This document shows, in pieces, positions 39,801 through 52,416 of a stretch of 64,000 bases of DNA. This stretch comes from Pleurodeles waltl (taxonomy: Eukaryota > Chordata > Amphibia > Caudata > Salamandridae): the NCBI RefSeq assembly GCF_031143425.1, contig NC_090447.1, positions 26,874,238 to 26,938,237 of the forward strand. Direction: 5' to 3'. Made by a program: the position numbers and the translations under genes. Positions within the stretch are counted from its first letter, which is position 1. Every line of letters starts with the position of its first letter. Below the pieces are notes generated by a model that was not told where the DNA came from, searched no databases, and saw nothing but the letters and a program-made list of their open reading frames with translations.

Positions 39801-42491
39801 AGTTACCATTGTGAAGCTACATATAGGTATTGACCATCCCCGCACTCAAAAAGTCCGGGGAAATGGCCCTGAACTATGTGGGGGCACCTTTGCTAGTGCA
39901 AGGGTGCACTCACACTTAGTAACCTTGCACCTAACCTTCAGCAAGTGAAGGTTAGACACATAGGTGACTTATAAGTTACTTAAGTGCAGTGAAAATGGCT
40001 GTGAAATAGTGTGTGCACTATTTCGCGCAGGCTGCAGTGGCAGTCCTGTGTAAGAGATTGTCTGAGCTCCCTATGGATGGCAAAAGAAATGCTGCAGCCC
40101 ATATGGATCTTCTGGAACCCCAATGCCCTGAGTACCTAGGTACCATATACCAGGGCCTTATAAAGGGGGTCCAGTATGCCAATTGAAATTGGTAAATTAA
40201 GTCACTGGCCTACAGAGACAAATTTAAAAGCAGAGAGAGCATAAGCCCTGAGGTTCTGGTTAGCAGAGCCTCAGTGATACAGTTAGGCACTACACAGGCA
40301 TACATATTAGGCCACAGACTATGAGCAGTGGGGTCATGGCTAGCAGGATCCCAGTGAGACAGGCAAAACACACTGACACACACAAACAAACAGTCACAAA
40401 GTGGGGGTAACCATGCTAGAAAGAGGCTACTTTCCTGCAGGCACCGAATGGTGAAAACCAAGACAGAGTTCTGGCCCCTTGAGGTGAGAACTAATGCTCT
40501 TGAGTGCTCAGAACAAAGGCCTGCTATGGGCAGAAGTGTGATCTCATCTCCCAGGCAGGATGGACGTTTCAGGGCGAAGTGCTTCAAAGGCCTTGCCACC
40601 TTTGAAATGCGACCTAGGCCTCTCCAAATGGTGGAGGAGGCCGACCCCCAGTTCCTTACCACACTTTTGGTAGCAGGACTTGCAGGAAAATTAGGTAAAT
40701 TAGGAGGAGTGCCCACTTGATGTTAGTCCAACCCCTAGGGTGGATGAGCTGAAGTGGATACTACTTTTTAAATTCCTCCATTTTGCATGGAAGGAGTTAG
40801 GCCAATAGGGTGAAGACTATGCCTACTTCCCAAAGGAAGTGGTCATCAGAAGGGTGTAGTTTCCCTAAAGGTGTGCAACCGGCCTCCCCAAAAGGTGTGT
40901 AGCCTATTGGCTACCACCTGGCACTCCCTGAAATGCCCCTAACTTCAGTATTTAGGTGGCATTCGTGAACCCTAGAAGAAGATTCCTGTCAACTTAAGAA
41001 GAGCCGGACAAAACAGAAGTCTCCTAGCAGAGAAGACTGAAGGCACCAACTGACTTGTCCCCAGCCCTACCGGCCTGTCTACAGCCTTCAAAGAAACCTG
41101 TGCCCAGAAGATGATTGTCCTGCAGCCCAGTGACCTCCAAAGCCTTGGGAGGGCTGCCTGACTTCAATAAAGAACAAGAACTCCAGTGGACAGCGTACCT
41201 GTCCAAAAGAAACATCTCCAAAGAAGAAAGAAGTCTGCCTGAGGAACCGCAAATACGCCACCTGGAACCACTTCTGCACCTGACGTCCTTGGCCGAGTCC
41301 AAGTGGCCCACCAGTACAGTGAAGGTTCCCCAGCGCTTTTGACCCAGGGTCCATCACGGGCTGACCCCTCCCAGACTCCACAGCAACACCTGCAGCCTAA
41401 ACCCAGGAGCTCCCCTTGACCACAACCTGCCCAGTAGGCAGTTTCTGATGCCAAAAGACACCCCTGCACCCAAAGCCCCCGGGCTTTGGGGAGCAAAACC
41501 GTTAGTGTCCCTAAAACCCCTGGCATCTTAACTTATCTGGGCAGCTGTGGGTTGACCTCTCCTGCCCCGCTGGCCAGAGCCTGCAGCCCATTTCTGAAAG
41601 TGATCTCCTGCATTGACTAACATTGGGAGCCCAAAGCCGTGTTGACACTCTGCACCCGGCCGCGCCTGTGCCGCTGAGGCTGTAAGTTTGGTGCTTCCTT
41701 GTGGCACCCCTTGTCCTTGCTTCAACCTCAGGAGGTCCCCTGACCCTGTTTCACTCACCTGTAAGGAGCACTACAGCGGATACTTCCTGTCTTCATTGGA
41801 TAGCATTAGGAGCCCGATGCTGTGTTGGCACTCTTCACCCAGCCGCCCCTGTCCTGTTGGGGGTGTGAGTTTGGTGCTGCCTTGTGGCCCCCCCCGGTGC
41901 TTGCCTCAACCCCCGGAGATCAACCTCTGACACCACCTGTTCTTACCAGGGAGCAGCACGTCTACAGCCCGCCCCAGTTTCCATTGACTAACATTGACTT
42001 CGTTTTCGACCCTGGCACCCAGCCGCCACGTGCCACTGTGGGTGCACACATGGTACCAATCTGAACCTTGCCCGGTGCTAGCCTGAAACTCTGAAGACTG
42101 GGGTTGTAAGTTGTGTACTTACCTGAGAAACTGAATTCTTGTTTTCCTTCCATAGGCTAACATTGAAGACTCTGTAAATTGCACTGTGTCGATTTTCCAA
42201 ACAGCGAAGTATTTGACTTAAAAACTGCTTACCTGATAACGAAGTTCTTTTGTTCTAAGTATTTATAAAAGCAACTGTTATTTTTCTAAATTGGTCTCAG
42301 ATTTATTATTTGAGTGTGTGTGTCATTTATTGTCTCTGTGAGTACAACAAATGCTTAACACGACTCCTTGAGAAGCCTAGCTGCTCGCCCTCACTACCAC
42401 CAATAGAGCTCTAGACCTATCTATTTCTGCCTCTGCGAGCCTTTGGGGATCCACTGGACTCTGCACAGTGTACTCCATTTCATTTCCTACA
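36802..42491 (+). repeat. Old LTR split by a solo LTR, copy B
   Basis: Pieces 36802-37497 and 40440-42491 (together about 2.75 kb) make one old plus-strand LTR. The first piece opens AGTAGGAAAGTGC and contains GTTTGGTATCAAACTTCTCAG, matching GTTTGATACCAAACTTCTCAG of the autonomous LTR (minus strand). The second piece is the duplicate of 7926-9419 plus 18674-19231 without the insertion, and ends CATTTCCTACA. Its length is close to the 2683 bp of the autonomous LTR. No target duplication is recognisable. Confidence 0.65.
37498..40439 (-). repeat. Old solo LTR (2942 bp)
   Basis: TGTAGGAGGCTGGCC at the left edge and GCTACTTTCCTGCA at the right edge, with no internal region. The flanks GTTAC and GGCAC match at three of five bases, so the duplication is decayed or lost. 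Hairpin arms near 39932-39956 and 40002-40024 differ from younger LTRs in a coordinated way. The poly(A) palindrome near 37726 is broken. Copy A keeps only its last 146 bp. Confidence 0.8.
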
Positions 42492-45400
42492 CCAAGCTTG
42501 CTCAAGAACACAAGGAAACATTTTGGATAAGACAGTGCTTGTTTCTCAGGACAGGGAAGATTACACACCAGTGCTCACAGAAGGGGGGTGAGGTCTTCGC
42601 CAAGAGCCTAAAGGTGCAGCATTGTATATGTTACAGGAACAAAGTTGGCAGGGTGCAGAGCTTACATTATCCGGAGCAACTGGCCTAAGAGGTCATAAAG
42701 TCATAGAAATGAGATTATGAACACAATATAGTGGGGAGGAGTGAAGCTGGTTTTCTCTGTATATGTGAAATAGAGCCTTGGGCACAGCCAGGCACAGCCA
42801 AGGATCAGAGGGATGGAGAAGGCTTGTTCTTGTGCCCATGAAGAACATAACAACTGCAGGGCCTTTATGAGTTAAGAAATGACCCATAGCCTGCTCAGTG
42901 GATGGAGAGAAGAGCAGCTTTGGGAGTCAGAGCAGGGAGAGCTCAGTGGGTTGGAGCCATTCGAATGAGATACAGAAGAATTCATGTTTTTCCTAAAACC
43001 TCTATCTCTGGAACTTTCCCTGTGCCCGACTCGCCATAGCTGGTAGCCGGGGCTTCCCTAAGCCACCTGCTTGTTGGCCTTTGGATCCTAACGTGTGGGC
43101 AGCTGTAGGCATTATAGGGGCAGCACACACAGGAGCTCCAGTTGCCCCCCATGTGCCAGCTTTGCCGAGAGTACATCTGCTTGTGTGGACGGATTCCAGC
43201 AGGCACTGGCAAACAGGCCCTCTTCTCCCCGGGAACAGGTGGTGAGCCTCAGGGGTGGGCTACCATGGGCAGCTCTCTGTGCCCAGGGGCATCGCTACCA
43301 GTGGTGCAGCAGTTTGTAAAGCGGGCAAGCTCGGACTGTCCTTTTACGTGCCAGCGTCTGGCTGTGACCTGGCTCTGTACCTTCAGGAAGGGCGGGCAGG
43401 TACGGAAAAGAAAGTTGTGGTGGCATTTACTATTTAGTTGGGCGAAAGTAATGAAAAGTTGTCTGCGTGCTACTTTGGAGTACTTTGCATGAAGGGCAGT
43501 TCCATGGGTGAACATGGGCATTCCCCTGCAACCGGTTGGCGCTTGACAGAACGAACACACACTTGCACTGTGGTTGAGGTCCTGCTCAGGCTGTTTTACA
43601 AGCATGTCACACTCTGTACATCCATGTGCAGCATGTGTTGGGAGCTGTGAGGAGACGCCGATGTGCCCGAGTTTGCTCAGCCTGGCACCGGCTCCGTCCT
43701 GACTTACAAGGGATGGAGGGACGTGAATGTTTGGCAGGAGCTCGTGGGATTTTCCGGAGAATGAAACCAGAGGCGAGAATGAGCTGCAGCCTTCAAGGAC
43801 ATAAAGCCGAGTCATTACCAGTCTACTGGGCCCAAAGCCCCTTCTTCCATGAATTCTAGTCCAGGGAACAGATGCGGCTCCCCTCGCCCACATCCTCAGC
43901 TCTTGCACAATGTATTTGGCCTCAGATAAAAGAGCACCATTGCTTCCCTGTGGGCTGTAATCGCTCGGCGGCGTCGTCACTCCCCTCCTCTGGAGCTGCA
44001 GAGACCCTCCTCCATGCAGACATCCTTTGGCCTCTCTTAAGCTTCCCGTGCTGGCAGCTGACGTCAATAATACGCTTCCTTCTCCTATACACATGGGGGG
44101 GGGGGGGGGGGGTCCCCTGCCTTTAATTCCATATGCCTTCCATTAAGTGTCTGTAATGAACATACTGACCCCTTCAGCTGGGGATTGAAGACTCAGGCTC
44201 ATATTTATCAAGGTTGTGCATCCCCCCTGCACCGCGCAAGGGGGTGCAAGGGTGGCTCAAAACCTAACTGAGGTCTATCAAGGGACGCAGGCCACCTTGC
44301 GTGGCCCTGTATGGCTTGATAAATCTGGAGTAATGCAACGGAAATCGCTGCCTTGCGTTAGTCTGCGGCATGGAGGTGTTCCATGGGCGGAGCCTGGGTG
44401 TTCCCACACACCCACCCATGGACTTCGGAACATTGCTAGATTGACCATTGGTGGAAGACCTTCCCGGGAGAAGTATAATGTGGAGGAATAGGTTTTTCTC
44501 CTTGTTTTTTACTCTCTCTATGAGTGTTGCACATATAGAGAACGGAACATGCCTCTCAGGATTGTTTTTGTGCAGAAAGGTGTCCCTTCCGACACAAAAC
44601 ATTCCTGCCTACAATGCAGACACCCTTGCAGCCTGACGCAAGGGTTCCTGTGTTGGCATTAGGCAACCATGAATGTGCCCACACTAGGAAAGGACAGGAA
44701 TGTGCTGTATAATGGTAAATACGGTGCCCTTTCCATTTCACATAGCGCAGCAAGGTGGCTCAAAGGCCTCTAAGGATTGCTCTTCTGCAGGAAGGTGTAC
44801 CTTCCTGCACAAACACAATCCTGCCTGGAATGCAGGCATCCTTGTTCTATGGTGCAAGGGTGCCTCTGTTGGCGCTAGGCTGCAGATTGTGCACCAGCAC
44901 AGGCAGAGGACAGTAATGTACCGTACCTTCATAGATGTGGCGCATTCCTGCCCTCTACGTTTCACGCAGGACAACAAGCTGTCTTGCCGCATTGCGCCGC
45001 GTGAAACAATGTTAAATCTGGCCCACAGTACCTGGTGCCTGCACCACAAACTGGGGGTGGACTTGAGGACCCGGTAGAAGCCATAGAACGAGAAGGTTGA
45101 GCTGTACTCAGCCTGAAGGCCTGCAGTGCACAGTGCCCCGGGGACACAGTGGGCACTTAGGCCAGTCTTCGCCCTTCTGGAGTGCGCAGGCATTACACCA
45201 GGGCTGTGCGCTCCCTTCTCTGAAGGGGGTTGCGCGGTGGCACATTCTGCACCCAAGCGATCCTAAGTGGGTGTCCCACATTTGTGTGGACGCAGGTCTG
45301 CATGCAATGAGGGAACACTTACCACACCAACACTCTCACTGCTTATTTTGAGCTAGTGGTTGATGGGGGGCCACCAGCACTCCTTTTTAGGGACAGGCAC

Positions 45401-46379
45401 TCATTTTTCTGCATCAGATATTGACCTAGAGCAAGAGGCGGGAAAACAGACAGATCGGAAAGAGGGAGGAAAAGAAAGGCGGGACATCCGGGAGTGAGTC
45501 TTCATAGCCTGGCCTCAATACCACTGAAGGTCAAAGCCGAAACGGGGTGTTCTTGGCAAGTTAGTGAGCTCGCAGTAGTGTCTGACGTATGTTGTTCCAG
45601 TAATAACGACAAAGTTACTCATAAGGATTTCTTCGCTTCCCCTCGGAGACTACATCCAGCCCTTCACCCTTCTCAGATCATCACCATGAGTCCCCTGAGC
45701 CGGGTATCAATAAACACCTGTAGGCAGCCCCAAATAATATTAATTGTGCAGATGCCCTTCTGACGTGGCCCCTGTCCTGCTCGAGGCAGGTCTGTCATTG
45801 GTTCCCAGCACTTTACAACCCGAGAGCTCTGGACATGTCATTCACATGTGGGAAGGAAACCTGCAGGTCAAAAATGCTGTGGAATCAACGAGGACTGGGA
45901 GAAGATACCGCCCAAGACATGAGGTCATTTATCATCTCGGTACAAAGGCCCTGCTGAAGTCACCGGAAGCCTGCTCAGCCCATCACCCCCACCCTCCACC
46001 CGCCTCAGCATCTTCTCTCCTCAGCACGAGATAACGCCGGATGAACCGTCTACCTGGCCCAACGCCCGGACAGCTGCAGGCTGAGAGAAAACCAACCTTG
46101 AGAAAAGTTGTAGAAAACACTCTACACCCCCCCCCCCCCCCCCCACACACACACAGTCCTCTGCACCAGGAACAGCTCGGGGTGGATCACAAACATTTCT
46201 GACTGGCTCTGTTTCAAAATTTAAGGCTGTTCTCGCTCTAAACACCTTCTACCACGTGTTACGAAAACAGGATTCTGGGGGTGTTCAGGTGTGCCCCGAA
46301 AATGTGCACACTTCTTGTGTGGCATTTTGGTGTGTGGCGGTGTGTTCTGTTGTTTTCTGTGCTCCATTATTGCTTTCTG
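42492..46379. other. Non-LTR stretch of the segmental duplication, copy B
   Basis: Counterpart of 19232-23118. No gene recognised. The 281-codon minus-strand ORF at 43249-44094 differs from copy A by an in-frame 6-residue insertion and mainly residue-changing substitutions, which argues against coding constraint. Confidence 0.6.
44196..45024. mobile_element. Candidate non-autonomous DNA transposon, copy B
   Basis: Duplicate of 20913-21742, with the same weak terminal inverted repeats (GGCTCATATTTA and AAATCTGGCCC). It moved here before the segmental duplication. Confidence 0.35.
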
Positions 46380-49300
46380 TGTAGGAAAGTACCCTCTTTC
46401 CTGGTATGGTGTTGGAGGCTGGCCTGGCTTGTAGTGGGTACCAGAGGTACTTACACCTTGTGCCAGGTCCAATTATCTCTTATTAGTAGACTAGAGGTGT
46501 TCTAGCAGCTTAGGCTGATAGAGGTAGCTATAGCAGAGCAGCTTAGGCTGCACTAGGAGACATCCAAAGCTCCTACTATACCACTTATATCACTTAGCAC
46601 TATATCATAATAAAACACAATACTCAGAGTTACTAAAAATAAAGGTACTTTATTTTAGTGACAATGAGCCAAAAGTATCTCAGAGGATATACTCCCTTAG
46701 AAAGTAAGTAAAATACACAAAATATATACACAAACCAAAATCAGGTAAGTAAACAGTTAGAAAAGTAGTGCAAATAGTGTAGAACACAATAGAATGCAAT
46801 AGGAGACAATAGGCCTAGGGGCAACACAAACCATATACTCCAAAAGTGGAATATGAACCACAAATGGACCCCAGGCCTAGTTTAGTGTGTAGAGGGTCAC
46901 TGGGAGTGTAAGAAAATACTAAGGGTGTCCAAGGTACCCCACCCCAAGACCCTGAAAAGTAGCAGTAAAGTTACCCCACTACCCCAGAAAGACAGTAAAG
47001 TCGAGATAGGGGATTCTGCAAAGAAAACAACTGACTGCAAAGCACTGAAGAGGGATTCCTGGACCTGAGGACTTGTAAAGGAGGGGACCAAGTCCAGGAG
47101 TCACGCAAGTGTCCAGGGGGGGCAGAAGCACACTAAACCCAGGATGAAGGTGCAAAATGGCTGCCTCCGGGTGGAAGAAGCCGAAGATGCTGCAACAACG
47201 GAAGGTGCCAGGAACTTCTCCTTTGGTCAGAAGATGTCCCATGGCATGCTGGAGGATGCAGAGTTGTTTCCACGCAGAAAGACTGCAAGCAAGCCTTGCT
47301 AGCTGCAAGAGTTGCAGTTGAAGGTTGTGGGTGCTGCCGGGGCCCAGGAAGAACCAGGAAGTCGCCCCTCGGAGGAGGAGACAGAGGGGTCGCTCACCAA
47401 CAAGGACAGCCCACGCAGAAGCAGGCAGCACCCGCAGAAGCACCTGAACAGGCGTTCAGAAGATCTGAGCATGACGGTTGACTCAGCACAACAAAAGGGA
47501 GTCCCACGAAGTCGGAGTCCAACTCAGCGAGTTGGGCAGTGCAGGGCAGAGTGCTGGGGACCTGGGCTAGGCTGTGCACAAAGGAAGTCTTGCAAAAGTG
47601 CACTGAAGCCTGAGCAGCTGCAGTTCACACAGTACACATGATTACTGCCTGACGTGGGGAGGCAAGGACTTACCTCCACTTAATCTGGACAGAAGGGCCA
47701 CTGGACTGTCCGAGACACTTGGGCCCAGCTCCTGTGTTCCAGGGACCATGCTCGTCAAGATGAGCGGGGACCCAGCGGACCGGTGATGCAGACATTTGGT
47801 GCCTGCGTTGGCAGGGGGAAGATTCCGTCAACCCACAGGAGATTTCTTCTTGGCTTCCAGTGCAGGGTGAAGGCAGACAGCCCTCAGAGCATGCACCACC
47901 AGGAAACAGTTGAGAAAGCCGTCAGGATGAGGCGCTACTTTGTTGCAGTTTTGCAGGCGTCCTGGAGCAGTCAGCGTTCGATCCTTGGCAGAAGTCGAAG
48001 AGAGAAGTGCAGAGGAACTCTGGTGAGCTCTTGCATTTGTTATTTGAAGAGAAACCCACAGGAGAGACCCTAAATAGCCCGCAGAGGAGGATTGCCTACA
48101 GAGAAAGGTAAGCACCTATCAAGAGGGGTCTCTGACATCACCTGCTGGCACTGGCCACTCAGAGGTGTCCATTGTGCTCTCACACCTCTGCATCCAAGAT
48201 GGCAGAGGTCTGGGACACACTGGAGGAGCTCTGGGCACCTCCCCTTGGGAGGTGCTGGTCAGGGGAGTGGTCACTCCCCTTTCCTTTGTCCAGTTTCGCA
48301 CCAGAGCAGGGTTGGAGGGATCCCTGAACCAGTGTAGACTGGCTTATGCAAGGAGGGCACCATCTGTGCCCTTCAAAGCATTTCCAGAGGCCAGGAGAGG
48401 CTACTCCTCTCAGGCCCTTAACACCTACTTCCAAAGGGAGAGGGTGTAACACCCTGTCTCAGAGGAAATCCTTTGTTCTGCCTTCCTGGGAGTGGGCTGC
48501 CCAGGCCCTAGGGGAGCAGAAACCTGTCTGAGGGTTGGCAGCAGTGGTAGCTGCAGAGAAAACCCCAGAGAGTTAGTTTGGCAGTACCTGGGCTCCATGC
48601 TGGAGCCCCGGGGATGCATGGAATTGTCCCCCCAATACCAGAATGGTATTGGGCTGACAATTCCATGATCCTAGACATGTTACATGGCCATGTTCGGAGT
48701 TACCATGGTGACGCTACATATAGGTATGTACCTATATGTAGTGCATGCGTGTAATGGTGTCCCCGCACTCACAAAGTACGGGGAAATTGCCCTGAACCAT
48801 GTGGGGCCACCTTGGCTGGTGCCAGGGTGCCCTCACACTAAGTAACTTTGCACCCAATCTTCACTTAGTGAGGGTTAGACATATAGATGACTTATAAGGT
48901 ACTTAAGTGCAGTGAAAAATGGCTGTGAAATAACGTGGACGTTATTTCACTCAGGCTGCAGTGGCAGTCCTGTGTAAGAATTGTCTGAGCTCCCTAAAGG
49001 GTGGCAAAAGAAATGCTGCAGCCCATAGGGATCTCCTGGAACCCCAATACCCTGAGTACCTAGGTACCATATACTAGGGAATTATAAGGGTGTTCCAGTG
49101 TGCCAATCCGAATTGGTAAAATTAGTCACTAGCCTGCAGTGGCAATTTTAAAAGCAGAGAGAGCATAAACACTAAGGTTCTGGTTAGCAGAGCCTCAGTG
49201 ATACAGTTAGGCATCACACGGGGAACACATACAGGGCACACTTTATGAGCACTGCGTTCCTGGCTAGCAGGATCCCAGTGACACAGGCAAAAACAAACAT

Positions 49301-52098
49301 ACATACAAGTAAAAATGGGGGTAACATGCCAGGCAAGATGGTACTTTCCTACATATGGTTACCCCCAATTTCTGCCTGATGTCAGTGTGCTTGACTGTGT
49401 TCACTGGGATCCTGCTAACCAGGACCCCAGTGATTATGCTCCCTCTCCTCTAAATCTTGTCACTGCATACTGGTAACCAAGTGCCCCCTTATAAGTCCTT
49501 AGTATATGGTTCTTAGGTACCCAGGGCATTGGGGTTCCAGGGGATCTCTATGTGCTGCAGCATTTATTTTGCCACCCATTGGGAGCCCATGCAAAGGCTT
49601 CAACAGGACTGCCATTGCAGCCTGTGTGAAAAGGTGCATGCACCCTTTCACTGCCATTTGCACTGCACCAGGTCACTTATAAGTCACCCCTATTGCAGGC
49701 CCTCCAGCCCGGAGGCCAGGGGGCAGAGTACGTGTGTGAGAGCACCCCTGCACTAGCAGAGGGGCCCCCTCGAACTCCAGGCCCATTTTCCCAGACTTTG
49801 TGAATGTGGGGACACCATTTTATGTGTGTACTGGACATAGGTCACTACCTATGTCCAGCTACATAATGGTAACTCCGAACATAGGCATGTTTGGTATCAA
49901 AGACGTTGGAATCATACCCCAAGGCTTTTGCAAGCATTGGTTGTATGATTTCATGCACGCTGTTGCCATCCATCAGACAGGTTTCTGCCCTCCTGCTGCT
50001 TGAGAAGCTCAAGCTCAGGAAGGCAGAAACAAAGGATTTTCTTTTTGAAATGTGTGTTACACCCTCTCCCTTTGCAAGTGGGTGTTACAGGCTTGGGAGG
50101 GGTAGCCTCTCCAAGCATCTGGAAATGCTTTGAAGGGCACATTTGGTGCCCTCCTTGCATAATCCAGTCTACACCGGTTCAGGGACCCCAAGTCCCTGCG
50201 CTGGCACAAAACTGGAAAAAGGAAAGGGGAGTGACCACTCCCCTGTCCGTCACCACCCCACTGGTAGTGCTCAGAGCTCCTCCAGAGGGTCCCTGGGTTC
50301 TGCCATCTTGTTTTCAAGATGGGTTGGGATTTCTGGGAGCATCTGAGTGGCCTGTGCCATCAGTTGATGTCAGAGCCCTCCCCTGATAGATGCTTAGCTG
50401 TGTAGGTGACCAATACCCCTTTCAGGGCTATTTTGGGTCTCTCCTTTGGGTGGTTCTTCAGATTCGGACTGCAAGACTCCAGCAGGAATCCTCTGCATCC
50501 TTTACTTCACCTTCTTACCGACGAAACTGTATCTGGACCATCCAGGAACTCTACAAACTGCTACAAAGAAGCAAAGATGACCTCTGTAACATTGCATCTT
50601 CAGCTCCTGCTAGCAACTGCAACTGTTTACTGGCTGTGCGTCCTCAGAAGACAGCACAACTTCATCCTGCACCAGAAAAGTGAAGGAATCTCCCTAGGAG
50701 TGAAGGTATCATTCCCCTGCTCCAGCAGGCACCCTGTGCAGCAACGACTGGTGGCCTGGGTCCCCTCTCCTGACAAATTGCGTGGATCCAGCATCACTGG
50801 TGGTGGACTGAAGTTACCCGATGGTCCTGACGTCAAGCTATCCAACTTTGGTGGAGGTAGGAGCTTGCCTCCCCCGCAAGACAGTACCCCCGTGCACCAC
50901 GTGATTTGCAGTTGCCAAGGCTTGTGTGCGACCTTTCAAGAAGTTATTTGGGTACAGCACAGCTCCAGTCCCCAGCACTCCTTTCTGTGATGCACAGCTT
51001 CCTGCGTTGTTCTTCGGTGGCGTGGGACCCATTGTTATAGTGCTGCGTGGGCTTCCATTTGCACCTTCTTTGTCCCCGTGCTGTGGGACTCCTGTTCATG
51101 CTGTCTGGTCTTCTGTGGGCTCTCTGGACTGCTGAGAGCCCCCTCTGAATCCCCCTCCTGGGTAGAGTCGACCTATTCCTTCCTGGGTCCAGACAGCTCC
51201 ATTTTCCGCTAACTACGAGTGTTGGATGTGCCAAGGCTTGTTGGCAGAATCCAGTGACACAAACCATACTGCAATCACCCATCCGGTGTGGGACATCATC
51301 TGCACCAACCAGCAACCTGCATCTGTCTTCTTGGGTGCAATACTGACTGTTACAGATGGTTCCACTTTTGCACCTTCATCCAGGTTAGCAGGGGCTCCTC
51401 CCTGGACTCTTCTTTGCTTTTTAGACTTGGTCCCCTTCTTCCACAGGTCTTCAGGTCCAGGAATCGACTGTTGGTGTCTTGCAGTCTCTTCTGGTTCTTG
51501 CAATATCTTCTTTCTCATTTTTTTCTGTGTACTAGGAAAGTTTCTGTGATTTACTCCTACTTTCCTGGGCTCTGGGGAGGGTTCTGTTACTTACCTTTGG
51601 TGTTTTCTAGTACTCCCAGTGCCCCTCTACACACTACACTTGCCTAGGTGGGAAATCAACTTTCGCATTCCACTTTCTTAGTATATGGTTTGTGTTCCCC
51701 CTAGGCCTATTTCTAACTGTTGTGATTTTTACCATTTGCACTGTTTTCTAACTGTTTACTTACCTGTTTTTGGATACTAGTGTATATATGTTGTATATTA
51801 CTTACCTCCTAAGGGAGTATAGTCTCTAGAGTTATTCTGGTATTTGTGTCACCAAAATAAAGTACCTTTATTTTTGCAACACTGAGTATTTTCTTTCATG
51901 TGTGTAAGTACTATGTGACTGTAGTGATATTGCATGAGCTTTGCATGTCTCCTAGTTAGGCCTTGGCTGCATATCCACACCACCAGTAGAGAGCCTGGCT
52001 TCTAGACACTGACTACATACACTTATAAGGGATAACTGGACCTGGTATAAGGTGTAAGTACCACATGTACCCACCACAAACCAGGCCAGGTTCCTACA
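46380..52098 (+). repeat. LTR split by a solo LTR
   Basis: Pieces 46380-46409 and 49354-52098 rejoin into an LTR of about 2.77 kb: TGTAGGAAAGTACCC...GGTATGG then TTACCCCCAATTTC, ending GGTTCCTACA. It has a single CACTGGGATCCTG...CCCAGTG unit at about 49399-49430, hairpin arms changed in step near 49829-49855, and the poly(A) palindrome near 51856. No primer site follows, so it is probably a solo LTR. Its own target duplication is not evident (TTCTG versus CACAA). Confidence 0.8.
46410..49353 (-). repeat. Solo LTR with TATGG target duplication (2944 bp)
   Basis: TGTTGGAGG...TTTCCTACA flanked on both sides by TATGG (46405-46409 and 49354-49358). A complete solo LTR formed by LTR-LTR recombination after insertion. 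It is closely related to the solo LTR at 52417-55379 in the opposite orientation. Confidence 0.93.
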
Positions 52099-52416
52099 CA
52101 CAATGGTTGTTGTGTGTGTTCTCCTTTGCTTTGGGTGTGCCCTGTCATGTTTTAACTGTTTACTTCTATTGCTTTGTGTATGTTATTACATGATGTTTGA
52201 TGTTTACTTTAGATATGTCAACAAATGCAGCTAGATTTCCAGCCAAAAGTAGCACATCTTCAAAATACCTGTGACAGGCATCCATGTACCTCTGCCATGG
52301 TAAAATAGCACTGCTCCAGCTCTTCAACTATCTAGGACAGCAGGCAGCCCAAACCAGTGGCAGAAACCGAGGGCTGATGGACAGGTTTCTCTGCCACAAA
52401 TGTGGTGGATATCCTG
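52099..52416. other. Spacer between two LTRs, nothing recognised
   Basis: About 320 bp without an ORF or repeat signature that I recognise. The neighbouring LTRs belong to different subfamilies, so it is not the inside of one element. Confidence 0.5.

Larger units (their letters stand above)
40294..47938 (+). repeat. Segmental duplication, copy B
   Basis: Direct-orientation partner of 7780-24677 at a distance of 32.5 kb. It has none of the three element insertions that mark copy A (at 7779/7780, 9420 and 24678), so it shows the ancestral arrangement. Indels relative to copy A include extra bases near 43905-43924, a shorter tract near 45940 and an 18-G run at 44095-44112. Confidence 0.9.

Noticed and set aside
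37498..40439. Target duplication for this solo LTR
   Set aside because: GTTAC and GGCAC agree at only three of five bases, which is too weak to claim.
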